A stretch of DNA of 64,000 nucleotides from Neobacillus bataviensis (GCF_019969725.1 NZ_JAHXYW010000005.1:124001-188000), one strand, 5' to 3'. Counted from the stretch's first letter, positions 36,187-44,910 are shown. Numbers and translations: made by a program. Notes: a model not told the origin generated them from the sequence alone.

Positions 36187-37407
36187 TCATGTAATTTTAT
36201 TTAAATAGTTAACTGCTTCCAGGTAGATTCCTTGTTGACTATAAAAATCTGAAAGCATTTTGTAAAAGCGGGTAAGATCATTATGATGTTCGTTTGTCGC
36301 CTCAAGATAGGGAATCACTTTTGATTCTAAGTATTTAAACGCCTTTTCTGGAGAGACGATGTGGAAAATATAAAAATCTGCCAACAATCGATATTTTTTA
36401 ACACCGAGCTCCTTCGCTAAAGAACTGACCACCTGAAAACACTCTTTCGCTTTAGCCGTTTCTTGAAGGGCATATTGGTTCTCACCAATTGAATACAGGG
36501 TTACCAGATAATGTGGATTGTTGATTGGCTGAAGGGCCAAGCTTTTTTCGTAATAACTTATCGCTTCCTTAGGATTTTTCTTTTTGTTTTGCAAGTAGCC
36601 CATATTGTGATAAATTTGCGGAAGCAGCTTTTCCTGCTTTAATAATTCGGCATTGCGTATTAAGTGTTTGAAGCAGTCTTCAGCTTCCTCGTAAATATTC
36701 GATTGAGTATAATTAATTCCCAGCATCATAAGCGTATGAAGGATTCGGAAGAAATTATGTTCGTTCATAAACAGCTGCAATGCCATTTTGCCAAAATGAA
36801 TAGCATGTCCTGATTGCTCTAAAGAGCTTTTTACTATTGCACGATGATAAAAAAATTCAGCGTTAGGCCTATCATTACTTGGATCAATATACAACGCCTC
36901 AAGTAATTCGTCTGCAGCTTTATACTGTCCCTTCATTATTAAACATACCGCATTAAAGTAGCGAAATAAATACTCTTCATGTTGGGAAAAATTTTTCTTT
37001 TGTTTAAATAATAAATCCTTTTGGCGTTCGGCCTCGGCCAAAAATCCTTTAAATAATAGATATCGATACTTGTATAATTCATAGGTATGAATAAACTTTG
37101 AAAATGGGATGATATGCTCCATTTCCTGCAGTTTTTGATAAATTTCATCGATTTTGTCTTTTAAATAATAATTGATTTTTTCCCCAAGCTGCCCCAATAA
37201 AGTCTGGATTAGGCCCTCTTTCTCGTCCATTTCTTCTAGTCCGATTTCCAGCCGTTCAAGTAAAAGGGAAATCGTTTCCTCATTTGCTTCCTTCGAGTTG
37301 TTTTCAATCTTACTTAAATGGGGAACAGAGCAGATTCCTTTAGCAAGCTCTGCTTGAGTCATTCCTTTTTGTGTACGATAGAATTTAATCAGGGCTCCAA
37401 ATTCCAT
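36187..37407 (-). CDS. HTH-TPR peptide-responsive regulator (RRNPP family, NprR/PlcR-like)
   Basis: This 406-residue protein has an N-terminal XRE helix-turn-helix (LIKFYRTQKGMTQAELAKGI, then VPHLSKIENNSKEANEE, residues ~6-45). About 340 residues of tetratricopeptide-like helices follow, e.g. LPQIYHNMGYLQNKKKNPKE and AISYYEKSLAL. Length and plan fit NprR (HTH plus TPR, ~420 residues). The coupled pro-peptide gene downstream and the secreted subtilisin gene upstream, on the same strand, support a peptide-quorum role in controlling protease. ATG 37407 follows TAGGTGG. Confidence 0.82.
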   Translation of the reverse strand: MEFGALIKFYRTQKGMTQAELAKGICSVPHLSKIENNSKEANEETISLLLERLEIGLEEMDEKEGLIQTLLGQLGEKINYYLKDKIDEIYQKLQEMEHIIPFSKFIHTYELYKYRYLLFKGFLAEAERQKDLLFKQKKNFSQHEEYLFRYFNAVCLIMKGQYKAADELLEALYIDPSNDRPNAEFFYHRAIVKSSLEQSGHAIHFGKMALQLFMNEHNFFRILHTLMMLGINYTQSNIYEEAEDCFKHLIRNAELLKQEKLLPQIYHNMGYLQNKKKNPKEAISYYEKSLALQPINNPHYLVTLYSIGENQYALQETAKAKECFQVVSSLAKELGVKKYRLLADFYIFHIVSPEKAFKYLESKVIPYLEATNEHHNDLTRFYKMLSDFYSQQGIYLEAVNYLNKIT

Positions 37408-37504
37408 ATAACCACCTAGCTTGCCTTCCTTTTTTACACTATTTTACATGAAATGTCACCCTGCATACAGTTATTTTTCTGATTTTTTCTAATATTTCCA
37501 CAAA

Positions 37505-37531
37505 GCCATCCGAACATCAGAATCGGATGGC
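37505..37531 (-). terminator. Terminator between subtilisin and regulator genes
   Basis: GCCATCCGA/TCGGATGGC stem, 9-nt loop, followed on the minus strand by a short TTTG tract. It separates the protease transcript from the regulator. Confidence 0.75.
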
Positions 37532-37541
37532 CTATATTCAT

Positions 37542-38798
37542 TTACCTTACTCGAGGGAATCCGAAGCCTGAGGCATAATCATCACCTGCTGCCGCCCCTG
37601 TACCTCCTAAAATATCATTTGCTTTTGCACGATTTTGTAATTCTGCTCGCAGTTGGGTATGGGACCAGGATGGATTTGCAGCCCAGATCTTTGCTGCAAG
37701 ACCTGATACGTGCGGAGTAGCCATCGATGTACCGCTGATTGTGTTATAACCTCCATCCTTCCACGTTGATTCAACCGCTCTTCCTGGTGCCGAAACTTCT
37801 ACATCGCGCTCTTGAATAACATAGTCACCATCTGAAGCCGGGTTGCCTCGAGACGAGAAATCTGCCACACGGTAGGTACCGTTCTGTTGAACATTCTCCA
37901 ATGCAGCAACAGCAACGACATTCACTAAAGCTCCAGGATATCCAATGGTATTGTCTCCAGGGCCGTCGTTTCCAGCAGCAGCTACGATTAATACACCTTT
38001 GCCATAGGCATAGTCAACAGCACTAGAAATAAGTGAATCCTTCGAGCTTGAGCCAAGCGACATTGAGATAATAACGTGTGATTTACTTGCTGCATCTGCT
38101 ACTGCTCTGATTGCGGCCGCAATATCATCTGAATAACCCGATCCACGGTCGTTTAAGACTTTATAGGACCACAGCTTTGCTCCTGGTGCCACACCGTAGA
38201 TACCCTTCCCGTCACTACCTCCATTTGCAAGAACGGTGCCGGAAACATGTGTCCCATGTCCATTTCCGTCAGAGCAGCTTCCATCAACTAGAGGGGTTTT
38301 CGTTTGTGAGAAATCCTTACACTGAAGTACTTGATTGAGTAGATCCTTATGGTCCTTTTTAACTCCTGTATCAAGTACAGCAACAATTATACCGTCTCCA
38401 CCGGAAGTTGCCTGTATTCCTGAATCATTATAGATGGCTTGAATTCCCCAAGGAGTTTGATCACTAGGAGCTGTAGCCACTGTTCCCCCTGGCTTTGCAA
38501 GTGCATCCTGGCTTACGCCAAGCTGAAGCTCTGGAAGCCTTTCAATCTTTAAATTTTTATTTTTCAATAGTGCTTGGTATTGCTGAGCGTTTACTGTTGT
38601 TGTAAAGCCTTGCCCTTCAAACTCCCACCGAGCCCCATAGCTTGCCTTAGCTTTTGCTTTTTCCGCGGACGGGCCTTGAATCAAGACGCGATATGATTCC
38701 TGACTGGCAGATTGTTGTCCGAATGCGGCCGTTGCAAACATCGATATCCCCATTACTGCACTCATTAAAGCAGCCCCTAGAATTTTCCCTTTTTTCAT
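37542..38798 (-). CDS. Secreted subtilisin-like serine protease (S8 family)
   Basis: This 418-residue pre-pro-protein has a signal peptide (~1-27, cut near AFGQ), an I9-type pro-domain (~35-92) and a catalytic domain with Asp143 (VLDTGV), His181 (GHGTHVSGT), oxyanion Asn277 (AAAGND) and Ser358 (GTSMATPH). All are present, so it should be active. Cys160 and Cys175 could form a disulfide, as in some heat-stable Bacillus subtilisins. It probably degrades extracellular protein. The adjacent quorum-type regulator may control it. Confidence 0.93.
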   Translation of the reverse strand: MKKGKILGAALMSAVMGISMFATAAFGQQSASQESYRVLIQGPSAEKAKAKASYGARWEFEGQGFTTTVNAQQYQALLKNKNLKIERLPELQLGVSQDALAKPGGTVATAPSDQTPWGIQAIYNDSGIQATSGGDGIIVAVLDTGVKKDHKDLLNQVLQCKDFSQTKTPLVDGSCSDGNGHGTHVSGTVLANGGSDGKGIYGVAPGAKLWSYKVLNDRGSGYSDDIAAAIRAVADAASKSHVIISMSLGSSSKDSLISSAVDYAYGKGVLIVAAAGNDGPGDNTIGYPGALVNVVAVAALENVQQNGTYRVADFSSRGNPASDGDYVIQERDVEVSAPGRAVESTWKDGGYNTISGTSMATPHVSGLAAKIWAANPSWSHTQLRAELQNRAKANDILGGTGAAAGDDYASGFGFPRVR

Positions 38799-38997
38799 TC
38801 AAAAACTCCCTTCTCCCTTTGGATTACAGCCGTTTTGCTGATGTTCTAGCCTATTGTTAAATTTCTTATAAAATAACAATCTACCAACTATGAATATTGG
38901 GAAAATTTTTAATTTTCCTTTAAAAATATTAGGAAGAAATAGATTATTTTTTTCAGTTAATAAAAAATAGGGAAAATTTATCATTGAAAATAAAAAA

Positions 38998-39019
38998 ACC
39001 AGCCAATTGAATGGCTGGT
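38998..39019 (-). terminator. corA terminator
   Basis: ACCAGCCA/TGGCTGGT stem followed on the minus strand by TTTTTTTATTTTC, 4 bp after the corA stop. Confidence 0.88.
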
Positions 39020-39022
39020 AAT

Positions 39023-39961
39023 CTAGAAATATTTCTTTTTCCAAAAAACAAACGCTGTTAAACTAGTTAAAAAGGCAGAGATCACTAGCGGGATCGCATA
39101 GGAATGTGTAGCATGCTGGAATGGAATATCCACATTCATTCCGTAAAAGCTGGCTACCATCGTTGGGAATGACAAGATGATTGTAATCGAAGTTAAAAAC
39201 TTCATCACAATGTTCAGGTTATTTGAAATGATCGATGCAAAAGCATTCATCATCCCGCTCAAGATCGAACGATACGTTTCCGCCATTTCTATTGCCTGTG
39301 TTTTTTCAATCATCACGTCTTCTAATAAATCCTTGTCTTCTTCGTACATTTTTAAATAATTAAACCGCAGGATCTTATCAAGAACGACTTTATTTGATTT
39401 TAAAGATGTCGTAAAGTAAACCAAACTTTTCTCTAAAGCTAAAAAGGCATATAGTTCTTTATTTTTCAATGATTGGTGTACTTCGCGTTCTATTTCATTT
39501 GTTTTCTTACTTATTTGCTTTAGGTACCGAAGATAATACGAAGAGATTACAAATAGAATCTGCAAAGCGAAGCGCGTCTTTTTAAACGTAAAGAATTCTT
39601 TGACGCGATTTTTTCGGAATTCCTCTATAATTGGAGAATCCTTTAGGGAAACGGTAATAATATTATCCTCTGTTAAAATAATCCCAATTGGTATTGTTTC
39701 ATAAACAGCAAGACCTGTTTCATCATGGATAATATAGGGAAAGTCAACAATGATATATACCCGGCCATCATCACGTTCAATCCTTGGACGCTCTTCATCA
39801 TCCAGCGCGTCTTTTATAATATCGATATCTACTTGTGCATCATTTGATACCTTTGCAATTTCCTCGGGTGTTGGGGCATAGATATTAATCCAGCAGCCTT
39901 TGGAAATAGAATCCACTTTTTCCAGCACCCGCGCATCGGTGCTTTTAAACATTTCCAGCAT
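39023..39961 (-). CDS. corA: CorA family magnesium/cobalt channel
   Basis: This 312-residue protein has a large N-terminal cytoplasmic domain and two C-terminal membrane helices. The first ends in the invariant YGMN motif (~273-276), followed by a short loop and a basic KKK tail. It forms a pentameric divalent-cation channel. Its SD (GAGGAGG) can be hidden in a hairpin in the structured leader upstream, pointing to translational control. Confidence 0.92.
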   Translation of the reverse strand: MLEMFKSTDARVLEKVDSISKGCWINIYAPTPEEIAKVSNDAQVDIDIIKDALDDEERPRIERDDGRVYIIVDFPYIIHDETGLAVYETIPIGIILTEDNIITVSLKDSPIIEEFRKNRVKEFFTFKKTRFALQILFVISSYYLRYLKQISKKTNEIEREVHQSLKNKELYAFLALEKSLVYFTTSLKSNKVVLDKILRFNYLKMYEEDKDLLEDVMIEKTQAIEMAETYRSILSGMMNAFASIISNNLNIVMKFLTSITIILSFPTMVASFYGMNVDIPFQHATHSYAIPLVISAFLTSLTAFVFWKKKYF

Positions 39962-40119
39962 GGCAAAACCTCCTCACTCACTTTGTTCGAGGAAGCCAAC
40001 ATCCAATTCTAGAGTTGATATTCTTGATAATCAATTCAATCAATTCAAAAATAACATTGACTTCCCCTCGCCTACTTGGGTCCGGGTCAACGGAATAACT
40101 CAAAAATATCAACTCCTTC
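39962..40119 (-). ncRNA. Structured corA leader, candidate cis-regulatory RNA
   Basis: On the minus strand GAGTTGATATT (40115-40105) pairs perfectly with AATATCAACTC (40022-40012), closing a domain of ~80 nt. That domain holds an inner GTTGAC/GTCAAT helix around a G/C-rich loop. After it, CTTCCTC (39995-39989) can pair with the corA SD GAGGAGG (39975-39969). A TATAAA box (40131-40126) would start the RNA just before the first helix strand. The sequence does not match the M-box, yybP-ykoY or other classes I know. Confidence 0.5.
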
Positions 40120-40125
40120 GATCTT

Positions 40126-40131
40126 TTTATA
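40126..40131 (-). promoter_or_regulatory. Probable -10 box of corA
   Basis: TATAAA on the minus strand, with a weak TTTGGG -35 17 bp upstream, lies about 7 bp before the likely start of the leader RNA. Confidence 0.4.
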
Positions 40132-40188
40132 TCCTATCCTATCATAAACCCAAATGGTCCAAAGTACAAAGATGTTTTTTTTTGGAAA

Positions 40189-41085
40189 TTAATTATCTTC
40201 CGGAAAATAAGGGTTTAAATGAATTAAAACTTCATCGATGTTATCATAACTTTTCATGAGCTTTTGTTTAATCGATTTGGCCAGATCATGCCCCTCTTTG
40301 ATTGTCTTATAATGATCAATGGATATACGCAAATCCACCAATATATAATGGCCATGCTCTCTTGCGCGGATTCGGTCAATCCGCCTAACGTCAGGAAAAT
40401 CATTAATTATTTTAGTGTATTCTTGAATTGTCTCCGTGCTAATATTCCGCTCCAGTAGAATATCAAACGCCTCTGTTAGCATTTCCTTTGAAATTTTAAA
40501 AATTAAATAGGCAACAAAAATACTAGCAGCTTTATCTCCATAAAGGAGTAAATGAAGATCGAATCGTTCTCCTAAAATAGAGATGAGAACACCAATTGCA
40601 GCAGCAATGGAAGCAACAATATCGGCTTTATGGTCAAATGCAATGGCCTCAATGGCCTTGCTATTATGCTGCTTAGCTGCTTTTAATGAACTGCGATATA
40701 AAATGATCTTCATTATATATGAAAATAGTGCGACCCACATGGCCAACAAGCTAGGTGATTCCACTTCGTGAAAAAAACCGCTAATTCCTTCATAAACAAC
40801 ATAAATGGAGACAAGAAAGAGTAAGATCCCAACTATGCCAGAGACAATGACTTCAGCCTTTCCGTGTCCATATGGATGTTCATTATCCGCAGGTTTATTG
40901 GCAATTTTAATGACCAATAAAACAATGATAGACGCGAAAACATCGGCGGCAGAATGAATCCCATCTGCAAATACAGCATCACTGTTTCCATACCAGCCAA
41001 TGATGATTTTTCCTAGTGTAAGAATAATATTACTGATTACACTGATCCAAGCGACTTTTTTTGCCAGCGTTTCTCTTATTACCAT
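40189..41085 (-). CDS. Cation diffusion facilitator transporter
   Basis: This 298-residue protein has six membrane helices. The metal-site pairs are FADGIHSAAD (helix 2) and FDHKADIVAS (helix 5), with NEHPYGHGKAE in the loop between helices 2 and 3. The C-terminal ~90 residues are the cytoplasmic metal-sensing domain. CDF proteins export Zn, Mn, Fe or Co against protons; the D/H pattern HKAD fits Mn, Fe or Zn types. ATG 41085 follows AAGGTGG. It lies upstream of corA on the same strand. Confidence 0.9.
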   Translation of the reverse strand: MVIRETLAKKVAWISVISNIILTLGKIIIGWYGNSDAVFADGIHSAADVFASIIVLLVIKIANKPADNEHPYGHGKAEVIVSGIVGILLFLVSIYVVYEGISGFFHEVESPSLLAMWVALFSYIMKIILYRSSLKAAKQHNSKAIEAIAFDHKADIVASIAAAIGVLISILGERFDLHLLLYGDKAASIFVAYLIFKISKEMLTEAFDILLERNISTETIQEYTKIINDFPDVRRIDRIRAREHGHYILVDLRISIDHYKTIKEGHDLAKSIKQKLMKSYDNIDEVLIHLNPYFPEDN

Positions 41086-41203
41086 ATTAAACCACCTTTG
41101 AAATGCCTCTAGAAATCATAGCAAACAAAACTTTGTTGGGTCTAGAGAAAAATTCTTGCCCCTTTCAACCTAATTTGGATTAAGGCAAATTTTCATTCCT
41201 AGT

Positions 41204-41341
41204 TTATTCTTTATATCCTTCTTTTTCTTCTTCCATCATTTCAACTTCCTCGATAACGGAAATCCTGTTTATCTGGTCGTGAAGATAATGAAAGGCTTGG
41301 TCTAAATCTTCTCGGTTTGGAAATTTGTTTTTATTCTTCAT
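41204..41341 (-). CDS. Small charged protein of unknown function
   Basis: This 45-residue ORF, MKNKNKFPNREDLDQAFHYL and onward, has an acidic tail (EEVEMMEEEKEGYKE). ATG 41341 lies 8 nt after AGGAAGTG, so it is probably real. It has no membrane segment and no family that I recognise. Confidence 0.5.
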   Translation of the reverse strand: MKNKNKFPNREDLDQAFHYLHDQINRISVIEEVEMMEEEKEGYKE

Positions 41342-41434
41342 CGTAAGCACTTCCTTAGCTTAAAAATTTTTTAGGAGTAATCCGCTTTAAAAAAGAAAAA
41401 AATACCGTTGTATCATATTGAAAAGGAGGATATC

Positions 41435-41623
41435 ATGTTGGACAAACAGAAACAGAAAGCCAATCCGGACAAAGAAGTTGCCGGGAGCTTCTATCATCCA
41501 AGCTATTATCAAGAAAAAGATCAGATTTCATCAGGGCTTGCCACTACACATGAGCAAGTAAGTGATGTGTACGCGGAAGGCGATGTTACGACCGGAAATG
41601 AGAATGAAACAGAACAAAGTTAA
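41435..41623 (+). CDS. YozQ-like small protein (DUF4025-like)
   Basis: This 62-residue hydrophilic protein contains SFYHPSYYQEKDQISSGLA and THEQVSDVYAEGDV, which I recall from YozQ-type proteins of Bacillus. ATG 41435 follows AAGGAGG. A strong terminator ends the transcript. Function unknown. Confidence 0.6.
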   Translation: MLDKQKQKANPDKEVAGSFYHPSYYQEKDQISSGLATTHEQVSDVYAEGDVTTGNENETEQS

Positions 41624-41634
41624 GCAATAATCAG

Positions 41635-41672
41635 AGAAAACAGCTCTCATTAAGAAAGCTGTTTTCTTTTTT
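41635..41672. terminator. Terminator between yozQ-like gene and yteA
   Basis: AGAAAACAGCT/AGCTGTTTTCT 11-bp stem followed by TTTTTT on the plus strand; it may serve both convergent genes. Confidence 0.88.
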
Positions 41673-41678
41673 ACTTAC

Positions 41679-42434
41679 TCATTTATCATCATCTACATAC
41701 GCGTCATGTTCAAATGCTGGCAGGTCCCCAAAGCTTGTCATAATCCCTTCTTGATCAAGTGCATCCTCATATTGTTCATGCTGGGCATTTGGGTATACGG
41801 TAATATTTTTTCCATACATATCATTTCCAACAAAATTCTCATAGTCCTCGACATAGCTGATATTTTCATCAGATTCAGCGTAGATATCATGGTAATTATC
41901 CTCCGAAAAGGCTAAATCAGAAGGAGTCTCGCTCGTTCCCCACTGGGCAACGGTTTGCCAGGAATCTTCGGCATCGAAGGCGGCATTCTCATTCTTTTCA
42001 TCCATATCAAATTTCCCCCAAGGCGGCATCAATACCCCTTCTTCAACAGGACGGTTGTGAGAAACAATTTGATCTGGACTGTGTTCAATACAATAAGTAG
42101 TATTAGGCAATGCCTGGAGGCGCTCTAGCGGAATGTCCTTGCCGCAAACCTCACATTTCCCATATGTTCCATTTTCCATTGCCTCTAAGGCGTGATTAAT
42201 ATTTTGTAGCTGCAATCCATAATGCTCATTTAAAGCTATATCCTTTTCACGCTCATATAACTCTGTTCCTTCATCTGCGGGGTGGTTATCATAGCTGGAC
42301 AACTCCCCTACCGATTCATGTGCGTGGCCTCTTTCTAAACCAAAGTGGTCATTTTGTTGTAAATGTTCCTCTACTTCACTCTTTTCCTGTAATAGTTGCA
42401 GACGTAACTCAGCTAATTGCTGTGTCGATAGCAT
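41679..42434 (-). CDS. yteA: TraR/DksA-type zinc-finger protein YteA
   Basis: This 251-residue protein has a coiled N-terminal part (LSTQQLAELRLQLLQEKSEV) and GTELYEREKDIAL. The zinc finger is CEVCGKDIPLERLQALPNTT followed by YCIEH, so the fourth ligand is His in place of the usual Cys. The long acidic C-terminal extension is typical of YteA. YteA is reported as sporulation-associated in Bacillus. It does not resemble full DksA in length. Confidence 0.8.
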   Translation of the reverse strand: MLSTQQLAELRLQLLQEKSEVEEHLQQNDHFGLERGHAHESVGELSSYDNHPADEGTELYEREKDIALNEHYGLQLQNINHALEAMENGTYGKCEVCGKDIPLERLQALPNTTYCIEHSPDQIVSHNRPVEEGVLMPPWGKFDMDEKNENAAFDAEDSWQTVAQWGTSETPSDLAFSEDNYHDIYAESDENISYVEDYENFVGNDMYGKNITVYPNAQHEQYEDALDQEGIMTSFGDLPAFEHDAYVDDDK

Positions 42435-42622
42435 ATGTTAAACCCCTTTCATCGAAAAGCGCAATTGTCTATATCCTATATTTTCATTTGTTAGGCGGTT
42501 GATTATGTAACAAAAATTTAATTCCATCAAAAACCTATCTATGATTACTTTAAGAATTTGAATAAGAATGAACGTGACGTATATCTTAAAAAGGATACCT
42601 TGATAAGAAATGAGGAGATTAG

Positions 42623-42784
42623 ATGGTAAATGAAAATTTTAATAAATTTCGAAAAGTCCAACGTGAGCATGAGGCACAGTATTTAGGGGGAGCCAATAAC
42701 CAAAATCCAGGACTTAATGATGAAGAATATAACAATCAAAAGGATACGGATAAATCACCAGGTGCCACTGGACGAAGATTGTAA
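42623..42784 (+). CDS. Small hydrophilic protein of unknown function
   Basis: This 53-residue ORF, MVNENFNKFRKVQREHEAQY and onward, is rich in Asn, Gln and Gly (GGANNQNPGLNDEEY). ATG 42623 lies 4 nt after GAGGAG. It precedes the permease by 15 bp and may share its transcript. No family recognised; size and composition suggest a small spore or stress protein, but this is a guess. Confidence 0.5.
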   Translation: MVNENFNKFRKVQREHEAQYLGGANNQNPGLNDEEYNNQKDTDKSPGATGRRL

Positions 42785-42799
42785 AAAAGGAGAAGTTGT

Positions 42800-42844
42800 A
42801 TGGGCAAATCAAAAAGTCAGGGGCTGAGGAGAAAAACGTTATGA
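42800..42844 (+). CDS. 14-codon ORF overlapping the permease start (frameshifted N-terminus or leader)
   Basis: ATG 42800 is ideally placed 7 nt after AAGGAG and encodes MGKSKSQGLRRKTL, ending in TTATGA where ATGA also starts the permease frame. GLRRKTL followed by MKWWHLSL reads like one continuous permease N-terminus, so a 1- or 2-nt indel may have split it. Otherwise it is a coupled leader. Confidence 0.4.
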   Translation: MGKSKSQGLRRKTL

Positions 42845-44157
42845 AGTGGTGGCATCTCTCTTTGTTTGGAGTAGGCTGTACGATAGGGACAGGATTTTTC
42901 TTAGGATCGAGCTTAGCCATTAAAATGACAGGTCCATCCATTTTAATGGCGTTTATCATTGCAGCCATTAGTACTTATTTCGTCTTTGATGCTCTTTCAA
43001 AAATGACATCGAAAGAGCCCCTTAAAGGCGGTTTTCGATCTTATGCAAAAAAAGCTTACGGGAGATGGGCCGGCTTCAGCAGCGGATGGGTATACTGGTG
43101 CTCTGAAGTGTTAATTATGGGAAGCCAAATGACTGCTCTTTCCATTTTTTCACGTTTTTGGTTTCCAAAAGTTCCATTATGGCTGTTCGCTGCCGGTTAC
43201 GCCATTCTTGGACTCGTCGTATTATTAATCGGAGTAAATGTATTGAACAAGCTGGAAAACATTTTGGCACTGCTAAAAATAGCTGCGATATTAATGTTTA
43301 TCATCATTGCCTGTTTAGCCATTTTCGGTGTAATTGATGGAGACCGCCCAATACAATATCCAAGGAGCCGAAATGATATTCTTCCACATGGAATAAAAGG
43401 CCTATGGTCTTCCGTTATTTTTGCTTTTTACGCCTTTGGCGGGATTGAGATATTGGGACTAATGGCAACAAATTTGAAGGATCCCAAGGAAGCACCTAAG
43501 GCAGGAAGGGTTATGCTGTTTACTCTTATGCTCATTTACATTCTATCCATTGGACTGGCGGTCATGATGGTATCCTGGCAGAAATTTAATGCAAAGGAAA
43601 GTCCATTTGTCGTTGCCTTAGATGCCTTTCATCTTTCATTTGTTCCTCATATTTTCAATGGTGCCTTAATCATAGCAGGATTCTCTACTATGGTTGCTTC
43701 TCTTTATGGAGTAACAAGCGTTCTGGTTACCCTGGGTGAAGAAGGTGATGCACCGAAAAGCTTTTCTAGAAAAGGAAAATTAAAGGTACCGATTCTGACA
43801 CTCCTCCTTACCATGGTCGGTATCACTGCTTCAGTAGTATCTGCTTTGTTAATGCCCAATCAAGTTTATGAGTATATTACAACGGCGGCCGGCTTAATGC
43901 TTCTTTATAATTGGATATTTATCCTGGCCTCCTCAAGAAAAATCCTTGAATTAACATCCATGGACAAAATAAAATATACCATCGGGACAATTTTAATCTT
44001 AATCGCCGTAAGCGGGACGATTTTCCATGAAACAAGCCGTCCAGGCTTTTTTATTAGTTTAGCCTTTCTCGGGGTCATTGGAGCCATTACCTTAATCATG
44101 AACCTCAAATGGAATAAGCATAAGAAGAAAGTGCTTAAACCGTGGCCTACTGCCTAA
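42841..44157 (+). CDS. APC family amino-acid permease
   Basis: This 438-residue protein has twelve hydrophobic segments. It contains the APC signature GVGCTIGTGFFLGSSLAIKM in TM1 and GLWSSVIFAFYAFGGIEILGLMATNLKDP around TM6. ATG 42841 has GAGGAG 9 nt upstream. The best-placed start, at 42800, is in another frame (see that entry). The substrate is probably an amino acid but cannot be told. A terminator follows. Confidence 0.88.
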   Translation: MKWWHLSLFGVGCTIGTGFFLGSSLAIKMTGPSILMAFIIAAISTYFVFDALSKMTSKEPLKGGFRSYAKKAYGRWAGFSSGWVYWCSEVLIMGSQMTALSIFSRFWFPKVPLWLFAAGYAILGLVVLLIGVNVLNKLENILALLKIAAILMFIIIACLAIFGVIDGDRPIQYPRSRNDILPHGIKGLWSSVIFAFYAFGGIEILGLMATNLKDPKEAPKAGRVMLFTLMLIYILSIGLAVMMVSWQKFNAKESPFVVALDAFHLSFVPHIFNGALIIAGFSTMVASLYGVTSVLVTLGEEGDAPKSFSRKGKLKVPILTLLLTMVGITASVVSALLMPNQVYEYITTAAGLMLLYNWIFILASSRKILELTSMDKIKYTIGTILILIAVSGTIFHETSRPGFFISLAFLGVIGAITLIMNLKWNKHKKKVLKPWPTA

Positions 44158-44161
44158 AAAC

Positions 44162-44206
44162 AAATCACAAAAACTGGCAATACTTCATGCCAGTTTTTTG
44201 TGATTT
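44162..44206. terminator. Bidirectional terminator between permease and LysE-type gene
   Basis: AAATCACAAAAACTGGC pairs with GCCAGTTTTTTGTGATTT (one bulge) around a 10-nt loop. Confidence 0.88.
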
Positions 44207-44828
44207 AAAATAGAATTTTACACGCTTGGATGCCAAAATACACGCCAAAGCCTACTAAAGAAAAACCCGATAGAAGTGAAATCATGATAAGTAAACGTGA
44301 GGTGACAAAGGTTCGGAAGCTGCTAGAAACCCCTGCCATTGTGATATCCCATAACAAAAGACCAATAAAAATAGCGCTGCTGTAAAATACCAATCGAGTG
44401 GTATCATAAACGGAAGCTGTTTTTGCGAGTACGGATCCATAAATACCCAGCCAAAAAAGAATCGTTAATGGATTGGAAATCGACATGAAAAAACCGGATA
44501 GGAACGATTTTATGAGCGGCTCCGTCCCTCTTGAATCCTGTAAGTGTATCTTTCCTGCCTTTAAAATCGTTTCAACTCCTGTGTAGATTAATACAAAGGC
44601 TCCAAAAAGCCATAGGAAAGTTTGCATAAAGGATGTTTCAAGAAAATTGACCACACCTATGTATACCACCACCATATAAATCCCATCCGCAACCACTGCC
44701 CCTACACCAATCAGCCATGAGTGCATGAATCCATTTCTAATTCCTCTGTCAATTTGGGCTGCATTTATTGGACCAATGGGAGCAGCTAGAGACAATCCTA
44801 ATAGGATATAGCTTAAAAATATGTTCAT
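44205..44828 (-). CDS. LysE/RhtB family amino-acid exporter
   Basis: This 207-residue protein has six hydrophobic segments. The family start is LLGLSLAAPIGPINAAQIDRGIRNGF, and SLSNPLT-like SISNPLTILFWLGIYG lies mid-protein. Members export amino acids or related metabolites. It is transcribed away from the permease on the opposite strand. Substrate unknown. Confidence 0.88.
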   Translation of the reverse strand: MNIFLSYILLGLSLAAPIGPINAAQIDRGIRNGFMHSWLIGVGAVVADGIYMVVVYIGVVNFLETSFMQTFLWLFGAFVLIYTGVETILKAGKIHLQDSRGTEPLIKSFLSGFFMSISNPLTILFWLGIYGSVLAKTASVYDTTRLVFYSSAIFIGLLLWDITMAGVSSSFRTFVTSRLLIMISLLSGFSLVGFGVYFGIQACKILF

Positions 44829-44910
44829 TAAAATCTCCCCCCACCTTAAATAAAAGCCTGTCTATCCATTTTTATTCAAGGCAAAGAGGTTGTACGACAA
44901 AAAAATAAAA

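Noticed and set aside
37408..37541. PlcR box in front of the HTH-TPR regulator
   Set aside because: TATG and CAT elements occur but not in the TATGNAN4TNCATA spacing; I could not identify an operator there.
39962..40119. M-box magnesium riboswitch before corA
   Set aside because: The conserved GGUGAGGCUCCU-type core of the M-box is not present; the leader is therefore listed as an unassigned structured RNA.
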